Shown here piece after piece: positions 17,148 through 25,163 of a stretch of DNA of 32,391 nucleotides. A model generated the notes under the pieces. That model saw only the letters and a program-made list of their open reading frames with translations, made no database searches and was not told the origin of the DNA. Every line of letters begins with the position of its first letter. The stretch's first letter is position 1. The position numbers and the translations under genes are program-made. Source of the DNA: a bacterium c-19 (GTDB lineage Bacteria > Bacillota_I > Bacilli_A > Erysipelotrichales > Erysipelotrichaceae); contig QZED01000022.1 of NCBI GenBank assembly GCA_009917405.1, positions 1 through 32,391 of the forward strand, in the 5' to 3' direction.

Positions 17148-18515
17148 ATGGAAAGAGAGAAACTCGGAAGTAGGTTGGGTTTTATTTTATTAAGTGCTGG
17201 TTGTGCTATAGGAATCGGAAATGTATGGAAGTTTCCGTATATTGCTGGTCAATACGGCGGCGGTATATTTGTACTGATTTATTTGTTTTTTCTGCTTATT
17301 TTAGGAATACCGGTAATGACAATGGAGTTTTCATTGGGACGTGCTAGTCAAAAAAGTCCTGCAAGGCTTTATCAGCAGCTGGAACCGAAAGGATCAAAGT
17401 GGCACCTACACGGGTATCTGTCGGTTATCGGACTATATCTTTTGATGATGTTTTATACAACCGTAACTGGTTGGATGCTAAGGTATTTTCTGGCGATGGC
17501 AAACGGCAGCTTTGAAGGTATTCAGGTTGCCGAAGTCGGAAATTACTTTAATAATATGCTGAATGACAGCACCTCGATGATTTTATTTATGTTAATCGTA
17601 GTCGTCATCGGTTTTCTCGTTTGCTCGTTTGGTTTAAAAGAAGGTTTGGAACGAATCACAAAATTTATGATGATTGCATTACTTATTATTATGCTGGTAC
17701 TTGCCGTAAACAGCATTTTTATGAGCGGCGGAGAGGAAGGCTTAGCGTTTTATCTAATACCTGATGTTCAAAAAATGATAGATGCCGGCATTGTCAATGT
17801 AATCGTTGCAGCAATGAATCAAGCATTTTTTACGCTTAGTTTAGGTATCGGCGCAATGGCTATATTCGGAAGTTATATCGGAAAAGAAAGAGCACTTTTG
17901 GGTGAGGCAGTCAACGTTGCGTTTCTTGATACATTTGTTGCATTTGTTTCGGGTCTGATTATTTTTCCTGCTTGCTTTGCGAACGGTGTTCAGCCTGACA
18001 GCGGACCAAGCTTAATCTTCATTACATTGCCGAATATATTTAACAATATACCGTTAGGACGTTTATGGGGCAGTCTGTTTTTTATCTTCATGTCGTTTGC
18101 ATCGCTTTCAACAATTTTTGCTGTATTTGAGGGAATCATTGCCTCGACAATGGATATTAGCGGATGGAGCAGAAGAAAAACTTGCTTGGTAAACGGGATT
18201 ATGATGTTTGTGCTTTCACTGCCGTGTGCATTAGGATTTAACCTGTTAAACGGTATTCAACCGTTTGGTGACGGTTCTACAATTATGGATCTTGAGGACT
18301 TTTTGGTAAGTAATATAATTCTGCCGATCGGCTCAATGATGTTTGTACTTTTCTGTGTCAGTAAAAAAGGCTGGGGCTGGGATAAGTTTGTAGATGAGGC
18401 AAACACAGGCAAAGGATTAAAAATCAAGAAGTATATGCGATCTTATATGACATATGTTTTACCTGTCATTGTATTTATCGTTTTTGTTTTAGGTCTTTAT
18501 AACTTTTTTAATTAA
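17148..18515 (+). CDS. Neurotransmitter:sodium symporter (NSS/SNF) family transporter
   Basis: Na+-coupled importer of amino acids or related amines in the LeuT fold. The 455 residues show about 11-12 helices. The TM1 signature is GFILLSAGCAIGIGNVWKFP, followed by GGGIFVLIYLFFLLILGIPVM; TM6 has NQAFFTLSLGIGAMAIFGSY, and TM8 contains the FASLSTIFAVFEG stretch. ATG 17148 follows AAAGGTGAT; an upstream in-frame ATG at 17139 overlaps that site. The substrate cannot be set from the sequence. It stands alone as a monocistronic unit. Confidence 0.92.
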   Translation: MEREKLGSRLGFILLSAGCAIGIGNVWKFPYIAGQYGGGIFVLIYLFFLLILGIPVMTMEFSLGRASQKSPARLYQQLEPKGSKWHLHGYLSVIGLYLLMMFYTTVTGWMLRYFLAMANGSFEGIQVAEVGNYFNNMLNDSTSMILFMLIVVVIGFLVCSFGLKEGLERITKFMMIALLIIMLVLAVNSIFMSGGEEGLAFYLIPDVQKMIDAGIVNVIVAAMNQAFFTLSLGIGAMAIFGSYIGKERALLGEAVNVAFLDTFVAFVSGLIIFPACFANGVQPDSGPSLIFITLPNIFNNIPLGRLWGSLFFIFMSFASLSTIFAVFEGIIASTMDISGWSRRKTCLVNGIMMFVLSLPCALGFNLLNGIQPFGDGSTIMDLEDFLVSNIILPIGSMMFVLFCVSKKGWGWDKFVDEANTGKGLKIKKYMRSYMTYVLPVIVFIVFVLGLYNFFN

Positions 18516-18572
18516 TTCTTAAGATATTCTTTAAGAACAGACAGACATCTGATTAAAGCAATGAATCTCATA

Positions 18573-18604
18573 TAAAAAGTGCAGAAACCAAACTGCGTTT
18601 TTAT
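18573..18604 (+). terminator. Terminator of the sodium symporter gene
   Basis: AAAAAGTGCAG pairs with CTGCGTTTTT through GCAG/CTGC plus two wobble pairs and an A/T extension. The 18605-18755 stretch after it holds a small palindrome (GTATAGTTATAC, 18624-18635) and no gene. Confidence 0.7.
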
Positions 18605-18755
18605 ATGCTTTTATCAAGTGATGTATAGTTATACATACAGATACTGAGAGAGATCAAATGACCGGGAAAGAAAAATCCAAGATTAACAAGAAACGGCGAA
18701 TATCTCCTTTATAACTTAAAATATTTTAAACAGAGGCGAGTTAAATAAGCCAACC

Positions 18756-19028
18756 TCAATGATGATTTTTAGCTGTACCGCTCGGTGTGCGTGCGTTATT
18801 TACAACTACGATTTTAATGTTTTTTAAAGTGTGATCAGGCGCTTTTTTCAGTATGTCGCTAATGGCGCTCAAGCGCTTGTGTCCGTCAATACAATGATAA
18901 ACACCATCTGTCAGCTTTACACGGATCGGAAACCCTTGCCCCATACGCAACAGACTTTCACGCAAAGAATCGCTGTAAGAACAAGGTTTAAAATCAATGT
19001 CGAGAATCGCACAAGTTTGTATTTTCAT
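18756..19028 (-). CDS. Small ParB/sulfiredoxin-fold protein coupled to a ClC gene
   Basis: A 90-residue protein consisting only of a ParB N-terminal-like (Srx-fold) domain: ILDIDFKPCSYSDSLRESLL near the start and the signature YHCIDGHKRLSAI (IDGHxRL, residues 43-55). Plasmid ParB proteins have further DNA-binding regions, and none is present here. AGGGAGCG precedes ATG 19028. It starts only 24 bases after the ClC stop on the same strand, implying one transcript. ParB-like domains can act as nucleotide hydrolases; a role beside an anion transporter is not known to me. Confidence 0.75.
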   Translation of the reverse strand: MKIQTCAILDIDFKPCSYSDSLRESLLRMGQGFPIRVKLTDGVYHCIDGHKRLSAISDILKKAPDHTLKNIKIVVVNNARTPSGTAKNHH

Positions 19029-19052
19029 AATTCGCTCCCTTTTCTATGCCCT

Positions 19053-20306
19053 TTATTTCTTATCAATAAAGCGTGGCGAAAATTTAGAATACATGATCTT
19101 TTGTTCATGATATAAGCTTTCATAGCCGCTTAACATATAGGCTATTGTGTCTGCCAATAAGAAATAAGCAGTACCGACAAACCCAAAAAGTTCAAAGCTT
19201 AAAAACAGAGAAGTGATCGGGCAATTCGTTACCCCGCAAAATACACTCATCAAACCGATTGCCGCCGCAAAACCGATCGGAATATTTAACAATGAACCTA
19301 AGCAGGCGCCCAGTGTCGCACCGATAAAGAAACTGGGGACAATTTCTCCACCTTTAAAGCCACAGCCTAAGGTGACGGAAGTAAAGATGATTTTTAATAA
19401 AGCTGCTTGCCATATGACTTCCCCGTCGATACTTTTCTCAATCATATCCATACCGGTACCCAAATATTCACTTCCGCAGAATACGGAAAGCACGATAATC
19501 ATGCAGCCGCCGCAAAAAATACGTACATACTGATTACGGAAATACATGCGAAACAATTCATTGACAAAATGCAGAATATGACAAAACAAACGCGCTGCAC
19601 AAGCACACAAAATCGCCAGTAATGCCACCCTGCACACTAAACTTAAATCTAAGTCCGGTATTTGCGCAATTAGAAAATGCTCACCTTTTACTCCTAAGGA
19701 AGAAGCCAATGCCGATGCAATCAGGGAAGCAATCGCACAAGGAACCAAGGCGGAATAATACATAATTCCGACACTGATAACCTCTAAAGGAAAAATTGCC
19801 GCTGTAATCGAGGTACCGAACAAGGCAGAAAACGCAGCCGACATACCGCACATCGTAATGATATGCATATCCTTTTCGTCAAGCTTAATGAATCTGCCGA
19901 TTTGTGCCGCAATGCTTCCGCCGAGCTGTAAAGCTGCTCCTTCTCGACCGGCAGAACCGCCGAACAGATGAGTCAGCGCAGTTGAAATAAAGATCAGCGG
20001 AGCCATTTTCATCGGCACCTTTTCAGTTGAACGCACCGAACTGATTACCATGTTTGTACCCTTGCTTTGTCTTACACCACTCATACGATACAGCCATACA
20101 ATCAGCAAACCGCCGAACGGCAGAAACAGAACCAGCTTCGGATATTGAAGCCGTGTCTGAGTCACATAGCTCAAGCAGTAAGAGAATGCTGCGCCGACTC
20201 CACCGATTAATAGTCCGCAAAAAACGGCAATGATCAACCACTTTATAAATATTAACAGATGTCGTTTTTCATCATCAAAAAATACTTTTCTTTCCTCTGA
20301 ATTCAT
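19053..20306 (-). CDS. ClC-family anion channel/antiporter, possibly fluoride type
   Basis: A 417-residue membrane protein with the ClC gating motif GSAGREGAALQLGG (residues 117-130), the following FSALFGTSITAAIFPLE helix and the late pore loop GCGFKGGEIVPSFFIGATLG. The usual first pore motif GSGIP is absent; the matching region reads SKGTNMVISS (81-90). Loss of that serine and an FKGGE-type loop are features of the CLC-F fluoride/proton antiporters. The start at 20306 follows AAAGGAG. No fluoride riboswitch is visible in the short leader. A chloride antiporter is the alternative. Confidence 0.85.
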   Translation of the reverse strand: MNSEERKVFFDDEKRHLLIFIKWLIIAVFCGLLIGGVGAAFSYCLSYVTQTRLQYPKLVLFLPFGGLLIVWLYRMSGVRQSKGTNMVISSVRSTEKVPMKMAPLIFISTALTHLFGGSAGREGAALQLGGSIAAQIGRFIKLDEKDMHIITMCGMSAAFSALFGTSITAAIFPLEVISVGIMYYSALVPCAIASLIASALASSLGVKGEHFLIAQIPDLDLSLVCRVALLAILCACAARLFCHILHFVNELFRMYFRNQYVRIFCGGCMIIVLSVFCGSEYLGTGMDMIEKSIDGEVIWQAALLKIIFTSVTLGCGFKGGEIVPSFFIGATLGACLGSLLNIPIGFAAAIGLMSVFCGVTNCPITSLFLSFELFGFVGTAYFLLADTIAYMLSGYESLYHEQKIMYSKFSPRFIDKK

Positions 20307-20327
20307 AATTTAAACTCCTTTGTATGT

Positions 20328-20336
20328 ATTATAGCA
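20328..20336 (-). promoter_or_regulatory. Extended -10 promoter of the ClC-ParB-like operon
   Basis: TGCTATAAT on the minus strand (TATAAT at 20333-20328), 22 bases before the start codon. This leaves almost no leader and so no room for a riboswitch. Confidence 0.65.
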
Positions 20337-20428
20337 CAACAAAAAGCAGAATAAAAATAACAATATAAAAAGACAAAAAGGGACAGTGTATGCATCTGAA
20401 ATTTACTATACTTTTTATGGTGATAACA

Positions 20429-20932
20429 ATGAAAAAGCGAAAAAAGTCGTTTGAATTAATCTATCTACTCCCTTATACAGCGGTCATCATTAAGGCCATT
20501 ATCTTTTCTTACATATTATCACACCTATGTCTGATGCCGGTCTATGTAGAAGGGCAAAGCATGAATCCGACAGTAAAAGACGGAACTATCGGATTATCCA
20601 ATATTGCATTTCGACATGTATTTGGATTAACACGCTTCGATATTGTTTTAATACAAAGAGAAAACGGAGAAGTATGGGTAAAGCGAGTCATCGGATTGCC
20701 GAATGAGACCCTTTCAATTAAGGATAATGTCCTTTATATCAATCAGAAGCCATGTCCGCAGCGTTTTTTAAGTGATACCGTTAAAACAAATGATTACGAT
20801 GAAATCCAAATCGGTGCGGATGAGGTATTCGTAATGGGAGATAATCGGGAACATTCCTATGATTCTAGAAATGTCGGTACGATTTCACTTTCCGATATTA
20901 TCAGTAAAGATCTCTATGCTGTACTGCCTTAG
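20429..20932 (+). CDS. lepB: Type I signal peptidase
   Basis: Membrane-bound serine/lysine protease that removes signal peptides from secreted proteins. Counting from ATG 20429 (167 residues), the N-terminus is basic (MKKRKKSFELIYLLP) and followed by one membrane anchor. Catalytic Ser44 lies in EGQSMNPT and Lys85 in VWVKRVIGLP; the conserved GDNREHSYDSRNVG box is at 137-150. GGTGAT lies just before this start. An in-frame ATG at 20390 has AAGGG upstream and would add a hydrophobic leader of 13 residues; I consider it less likely. Confidence 0.9.
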   Translation: MKKRKKSFELIYLLPYTAVIIKAIIFSYILSHLCLMPVYVEGQSMNPTVKDGTIGLSNIAFRHVFGLTRFDIVLIQRENGEVWVKRVIGLPNETLSIKDNVLYINQKPCPQRFLSDTVKTNDYDEIQIGADEVFVMGDNREHSYDSRNVGTISLSDIISKDLYAVLP

Positions 20933-21093
20933 GCAAATGATTGAATGATAAATATCAAGTTCATGTGATAAATTATTACCTAGGAAATAATTTTTTATTT
21001 GAAGTCTGTATTTTTACGTTTAATTATGATACGATTATATTAACCTAAAAATGATTTTAAGCGATATAAAAGCGATGGTGAGGATGTGAAAGC

Positions 21094-21231
21094 ATGAAGC
21101 GAGGAAAAGGCGCAGAACTTTTGGCGCAAGTAAAAAAGAAGCAACAACAGAAGCAAGATAACGGTTTTCAAAAAGCAACGAAAAAGAAAAAAAAGAAAAC
21201 AGCTTTTGATAAAGTGAATTTTAACGGATAA
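21094..21231 (+). CDS. 45-residue lysine/glutamine-rich basic protein
   Basis: A short gene reading MKRGKGAELLAQVKKKQQQK, then DNGFQKATKKKKKKTAFDKV and NFNG. About a third of its residues are Lys or Arg, and AGGA lies ten bases before the ATG. It ends exactly at a strong terminator. Nucleic-acid or ribosome binding is plausible from its charge. I know no family; composition and ribosome site are the only evidence that it is real. Confidence 0.55.
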   Translation: MKRGKGAELLAQVKKKQQQKQDNGFQKATKKKKKKTAFDKVNFNG

Positions 21232-21232
21232 A

Positions 21233-21273
21233 AAAAACAAGGCTATAAAAGAAAGGTAACGGCCTTGTTTTTG
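21233..21273. terminator. Shared terminator between the basic small gene and the lipid kinase
   Basis: AAAACAAGGC (ending 21243) pairs with GCCTTGTTTT (from 21262), with T-runs on the plus side. The stem overlaps the 3' end of the convergent lipid kinase gene and can serve both strands. Confidence 0.85.
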
Positions 21274-22127
21274 ATTGTGATTTCGATTAACTCCGGATTT
21301 CCGCCTTCCTCTCCGTCTAAGGTCCAGTTTGCCTTCGAATCACTCTCGATTAGTATAGACTGAGCAGTAAAGAATTCCATAAATTTTTCATTAATTTCCT
21401 GTTTCAGAAGCGCAGTGATAATAACTTGTAAATCAAGCGGATTTTGCGGCATGCGAATCAATAAAACTTCAAATTCACCGTCGTCCAATTGTGCATTTTT
21501 CGTATTGATTGATTGAAAGCCGGCGATTGATCGGGCATTGGTAACAGCGCCGAATACAAAGTCATCATCGATTATGCGATCTGATGCTGTTATTCGCATA
21601 TGATAGGTTGTAATATTAGGAAATTGTTTTAATCCTTCTAAGAAATAAGCGGCACGTCCCAACAAGTTTTTGGTTGCCTGCGGAGTTCGATAGGATACCT
21701 CGGTAAAAGCACCGAAAGCGGCCACATAAGTAAAAAAACGATCATTGAAGGAACAAATATCACATGCGAACGTATTTCCCTCTTTAAAAGCTGCCACAGC
21801 TTTTTGTGCATTCGCAGACAATTTTAATGTGTTCGCAAAATCATTTACGGTTCCGCTTGGAATATAGGCTAACGGCAACGGTTGTGCCAGTAATGTCAAA
21901 CCGTTGATTACTTCATTCAAAGTCCCGTCTCCACCGCAGCAGATCAATAATTCAAAATCATTGCCGTAGGTTTGAATCAATTCTGTAGCATGATCTTTAT
22001 GAGCGGTAGGAAAGCAGGTCACAAGATCGCCTTCCTGAAAAAATCCTTCGATAATAGTATGAAGGGCATTTTTCACCTTGCCTTTTCCGGCATGAGGATT
22101 ATAAATCAGCATACATTTACGATTCAC
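21243..22127 (-). CDS. Diacylglycerol/lipid kinase family protein (DagK/YegS type)
   Basis: Soluble, membrane-associated kinase that phosphorylates diacylglycerol or a related lipid. The 294 residues start at GTG 22127 after GAAAGGAT. Motifs are YNPHAGKGK (9-17), the catalytic-loop CGGDGTLNEVINGL (64-77), PLAYIPSGTVNDFA (about 84-97) and a C-terminal beta domain with DGEFEVLLI and LDGE. A role in recycling DAG from lipoteichoic acid synthesis fits a Gram-positive cell. It is transcribed alone. Confidence 0.9.
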   Translation of the reverse strand: MNRKCMLIYNPHAGKGKVKNALHTIIEGFFQEGDLVTCFPTAHKDHATELIQTYGNDFELLICCGGDGTLNEVINGLTLLAQPLPLAYIPSGTVNDFANTLKLSANAQKAVAAFKEGNTFACDICSFNDRFFTYVAAFGAFTEVSYRTPQATKNLLGRAAYFLEGLKQFPNITTYHMRITASDRIIDDDFVFGAVTNARSIAGFQSINTKNAQLDDGEFEVLLIRMPQNPLDLQVIITALLKQEINEKFMEFFTAQSILIESDSKANWTLDGEEGGNPELIEITIKNKAVTFLL

Positions 22128-22299
22128 GGCTTATCAATCCTTTCCACTGTTTAATATTATACATTAAATTGATAAAAAAACAATTTTATTATGGCAAAGT
22201 CTACCTTCAATTATTATGACAATGATTTAAAGATCATCATTTGATAAAAAGAAGTAATAGGTGAGGTTGACATGGAAAGTTTCCTATCCTGCGAAAATA

Positions 22300-22368
22300 T
22301 GCTATAATAAAGATGTTCATGTGTTTGAATGCAATAATACGTCAAGCGTTTCCTTTTACACGGAAACG
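22300..22368 (+). promoter_or_regulatory. Promoter and leader hairpin of the H1-like gene
   Basis: TGCTATAAT is an extended -10 (TATAAT at 22303-22308). In the transcript, CGTTTCC (22347-22353) pairs exactly with GGAAACG (22362-22368) around an 8-base loop, with no T-run, 38 bases before the start codon. A consensus TTGACA at 22267-22272 lies too far away (30 bases) to serve as the -35. Confidence 0.6.
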
Positions 22369-22405
22369 GCTATCGAATTTTTCTATAGATGAAAAGGAGA
22401 ACAAG

Positions 22406-23821
22406 ATGAGTAAAAAGAGTACGAAAACAGTATCTGTTAAGAAAGTAAAAACTAATCAGGGTGTGGTTAAAAAAGCAGAAAAGGCTGTAGAAGCAAACGC
22501 AGTTAAAACCGCTGTTGCCGAAAATGCAGCAAAACCGACTGAAGCTAAAATTGATGCAAAAGCTAATGAAGTGAAAACTAAGGCAGATAAGCCGGCGGTA
22601 AAGGCTGAAAACAAAAATGCGAAAATCGCAGCAAAACCATTGGTAAAGGAAAGTACAAAGACAGTGAAAGCTGAGGATGTGAAAAAACCGGCAGAAAAAG
22701 CCGCGAAGCAGGTCAAGAGTGAACCGGTGAAAAAAGTAGCAGCGGCAGTCGTTGAAAAAACGGCTGAAGTGAAAGCAGAAAAAGCAGTAAAAGGTGCTGA
22801 AGTGAAATCAAAGGAAACAAAGTCTGTGAAGGCGGAAGTGAAATCCGACGATAAAGCTATTGCTAAGAGTGGTAAAGCGACAGATAAACAAGCAGCGAAA
22901 AAGGCAAAAGAAACTAAAACGACTGTGAAAAAAGAACCAAAAAAGACGGAAAAAGCGCCGGTAAAAAAGGCAGTTAAGAAAATTGTTAAGAAGATCGATC
23001 AAGAAAAATTAGATCAATATGCAGTACGTTCCTTGGCAGATTGTATCCAAGATATGCAAAAGATGCAGGTCCAATATGAATATGAAGATTACTATCGTTT
23101 GTTGTTAGATGAAGCTGATTTAAAGAAATTGGCTAAAAACATCATTGAAGGCAACAACATTAAAAACGGGAACTATGACTATAAAGAATTAGGTTATGAT
23201 ATTGACTTAGTGATGGTGACCTTAGATAAAGTAGCAGAGACCATGGATATTAAGGCGGCGGATTTCAAAGAATATAAAAAATCCATCACGAAAGCATTGA
23301 ATTTTACAATGGGTGAAGATGCCGAAGCGAATGCTGGTGAATACTTAGATGAATTTAAGCTTGCGGAAAAACTATTGATGGTCGGACAGCGTAAAGAAAT
23401 CACGGAAGCTGAAGCCTTAAGCGCATTGATCGGTGCTGATGTAAATGCCTATTTCAAACATTTCTTCACCTTTGCTTATGCATTGTTGCCAAGCTGGCAG
23501 TATGATGATGTGAAATATTATGAAAACTTTGCTTATGCGGTATTATCACAATTCTCTGATCTGTATGAAAGTGAGCAACAGCGTATTCAGATTGACGTTG
23601 CCGACTTATATATCAAGCATGGAGATTATCAGTTAGGCGATGAATTATACGGATATATTTTACGTGATAATCAGATCAAAGATTATATCTATTATCGCTA
23701 TGCTTCTGTTTATAAAGACATTGATTACAATAAAGCAAAATCCATTGCATACAGTTCTTTCCAGTATGTGGATGATCGGTATACGTATTATCCGAATATT
23801 TTAGAAATTGTCAATCAGTAA
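22406..23821 (+). CDS. Histone-H1-like Lys/Ala-rich protein with helical C-terminal domain
   Basis: A 471-residue two-part protein. Residues 1-215 are a low-complexity Lys/Ala/Val/Glu tail with repeated AEKA, VKAE and KKAVKK-like units, similar in composition to bacterial H1-like DNA-binding tails. Residues 216-471 form a folded helical domain without cysteine runs or membrane segments; it begins IDQEKLDQYAVRSLADCIQD and contains paired-helix stretches (IDVADLYIKHGDYQLGDELY) that look TPR-like. ATG 22406 follows AAAAGGAG; the open frame upstream to 22313 lacks a ribosome site. A nucleoid- or RNA-associated role is inference from the tail. Confidence 0.8.
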   Translation: MSKKSTKTVSVKKVKTNQGVVKKAEKAVEANAVKTAVAENAAKPTEAKIDAKANEVKTKADKPAVKAENKNAKIAAKPLVKESTKTVKAEDVKKPAEKAAKQVKSEPVKKVAAAVVEKTAEVKAEKAVKGAEVKSKETKSVKAEVKSDDKAIAKSGKATDKQAAKKAKETKTTVKKEPKKTEKAPVKKAVKKIVKKIDQEKLDQYAVRSLADCIQDMQKMQVQYEYEDYYRLLLDEADLKKLAKNIIEGNNIKNGNYDYKELGYDIDLVMVTLDKVAETMDIKAADFKEYKKSITKALNFTMGEDAEANAGEYLDEFKLAEKLLMVGQRKEITEAEALSALIGADVNAYFKHFFTFAYALLPSWQYDDVKYYENFAYAVLSQFSDLYESEQQRIQIDVADLYIKHGDYQLGDELYGYILRDNQIKDYIYYRYASVYKDIDYNKAKSIAYSSFQYVDDRYTYYPNILEIVNQ

Positions 23822-23873
23822 GATAATATTAAAATTAATTTCAAGCAATATATTTTATAAATTATATGAAATC

Positions 23874-23905
23874 AAAACAGATGTCACCAGTGTGATATCT
23901 GTTTT
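23874..23905 (+). terminator. Terminator of the H1-like gene
   Basis: AAAACAGAT (23874-23882) pairs with ATCTGTTTT (23897-23905). Confidence 0.85.
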
Positions 23906-23923
23906 CTCTTGGTTTGAAACAGC

Positions 23924-24140
23924 TTAAGCATTGTCATCATCAGCACAATTTATGTGTTCAAGCGGATTATAACGATAAAATTCTGTATAACCGCACTTTA
24001 TACAGCTGACAGCGTTGAATTTTTTGTTTGCGATACTAAAGAAATAAGCCAAGTTACCGTTGATTATATCAGCCCAAATCATTTCGTATTGATTATATCA
24101 GCAGTTCAGATAAATAAAGGCCCTTTTTTTATAGAAATAC
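23924..24140 (-). pseudogene. Remnant of a small zinc-ribbon protein
   Basis: A minus-strand frame reads EMIWADIINGNLAYFFSIAN and then KKFNAVSCIKCGYTEFYR, stopping at TAA 23924-23926. The CxxCGYTEFYR knuckle and the preceding N-K-K-F pattern are typical of small Firmicute zinc-ribbon proteins. The first knuckle is destroyed: the expected CxxCG reads YLNC followed by TGA in the same frame, and no start codon is in frame after the AAAAGGAG near 24145. The rest of 23906-24239 holds only the deacetylase promoter. Confidence 0.6.
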
Positions 24141-24199
24141 TCCTTTTCATAGAACATCTACTGCTATTATAACAAATGAAAGAAACATTTTATCTTTAA

Positions 24200-24228
24200 T
24201 TGTCTTTTTAGAATTATAAAAATATGAT
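24200..24228 (+). promoter_or_regulatory. Promoter of the deacetylase gene, predicting a near-leaderless mRNA
   Basis: TTGTCT (24200-24205) and TATGAT (24223-24228) are spaced 17 bases apart. Transcription would start near 24235, only about five bases before the ATG at 24240. Confidence 0.55.
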
Positions 24229-24239
24229 ACCATTATTTC

Positions 24240-25055
24240 ATGACAACAATCACAGCACGAAAGAAAATAATAAAGCAATACAGGAATAGGCGAGTAATCC
24301 TGCCGATTATTATTTCGGTTTATTTGCTTGCGGCCTTATTTCATATCTGTTTTATGCAAAATAATGACAAGATTGCAATTCTCGGATTTCACAATGTTGT
24401 TCGTGACGAAGTGAAGCGACAGGAATATCCTTATAATATGTGGGTCGAAAGCGAAAGTGTGTTTCGTGAAAGAATTGCATATTTATATGAACAAGGCTAT
24501 ACGACATGGACGATGCAGGAATTATATGAATGGAAATGCGAAAAAAGGAAAAAGCCTGAAAAAGTGGTGGTTTTAACATTTGATGACGGTTATCGTTCTT
24601 CAAAAGATATTATAGCACCGATATTGAAAGAATACGGCTATCGAGGAACTACATTTGTAGTAGGATCTTTAGTGAAACAAGCAGATGAAACATCAATCTA
24701 TTTGAGCGAGGAAGATTTAAAGGATCAGGAAACGATGGAATATTATTCTCACACTTATCAGATGCATGACCATTATAACCACGAATATGCGGTAGATCAC
24801 TTTTCCAAACAACAGCTACAAAAGGATTATGAACAACAGTTGTCAATTACAGACTGCTCATATGTTGCATATCCGTTTGGACATTATAATACCGAGATAA
24901 CATCTGTTTTGGAAGAAAACGGTGTGAAGTTAGCATTTGGTTATCATGAAAATCGAAAAGCATCAAAGACAGATCATGCTTATACGCTTCCGCGTTTTTC
25001 TGTTAATGCCTATACGACAATGGATACGATGAAGGCAATGCTGGAGAGCGAGTAA
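24240..25055 (+). CDS. Membrane-anchored polysaccharide deacetylase (CE4/NodB family)
   Basis: Metal-dependent deacetylase acting outside the membrane on wall or surface polysaccharide, probably on N-acetylglucosamine. The 271 residues have a basic cytoplasmic start, one anchor helix (VILPIIISVYLLAALFHI, 19-36), then the NodB domain: LGFHNVV, motif 1 TFDDGY with Asp115-Asp116, motif 2 SHTYQMH with His171 and His176, and motif 3 YPFGHYN near 217. No Shine-Dalgarno is present before the ATG at 24240, and no later ATG would keep the anchor. All catalytic positions appear intact. Confidence 0.88.
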   Translation: MTTITARKKIIKQYRNRRVILPIIISVYLLAALFHICFMQNNDKIAILGFHNVVRDEVKRQEYPYNMWVESESVFRERIAYLYEQGYTTWTMQELYEWKCEKRKKPEKVVVLTFDDGYRSSKDIIAPILKEYGYRGTTFVVGSLVKQADETSIYLSEEDLKDQETMEYYSHTYQMHDHYNHEYAVDHFSKQQLQKDYEQQLSITDCSYVAYPFGHYNTEITSVLEENGVKLAFGYHENRKASKTDHAYTLPRFSVNAYTTMDTMKAMLESE

Positions 25056-25126
25056 GAAAACTAAGAAAAACTTTTATTGCGATGGATTAGCCTATAAGGG
25101 ATATTGTGCAAACGCATACGATACAT

Positions 25127-25145
25127 TGAGATAACAAATATCTCA
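25127..25145 (+). promoter_or_regulatory. Leader hairpin just before the Cys-rich gene
   Basis: TGAGATA and TATCTCA pair perfectly around ACAAA, ending one base before the ribosome site AAAGGAGG (25147-25154). CATACGATA (25115-25123) upstream resembles a late-sporulation -10 (CATAnnnTA), but I see no matching -35. Confidence 0.5.
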
Positions 25146-25163
25146 TAAAGGAGGAATTATCTT

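Noticed and set aside
20307-20390. Fluoride riboswitch before the ClC gene
   Set aside because: The promoter lies 22 bases before the start codon and no matching conserved sequence is present.
22456-22716. Minus-strand Phe/Ala-rich membrane-like frame
   Set aside because: It is the mirror of the Lys/Ala-rich tail of the H1-like gene.
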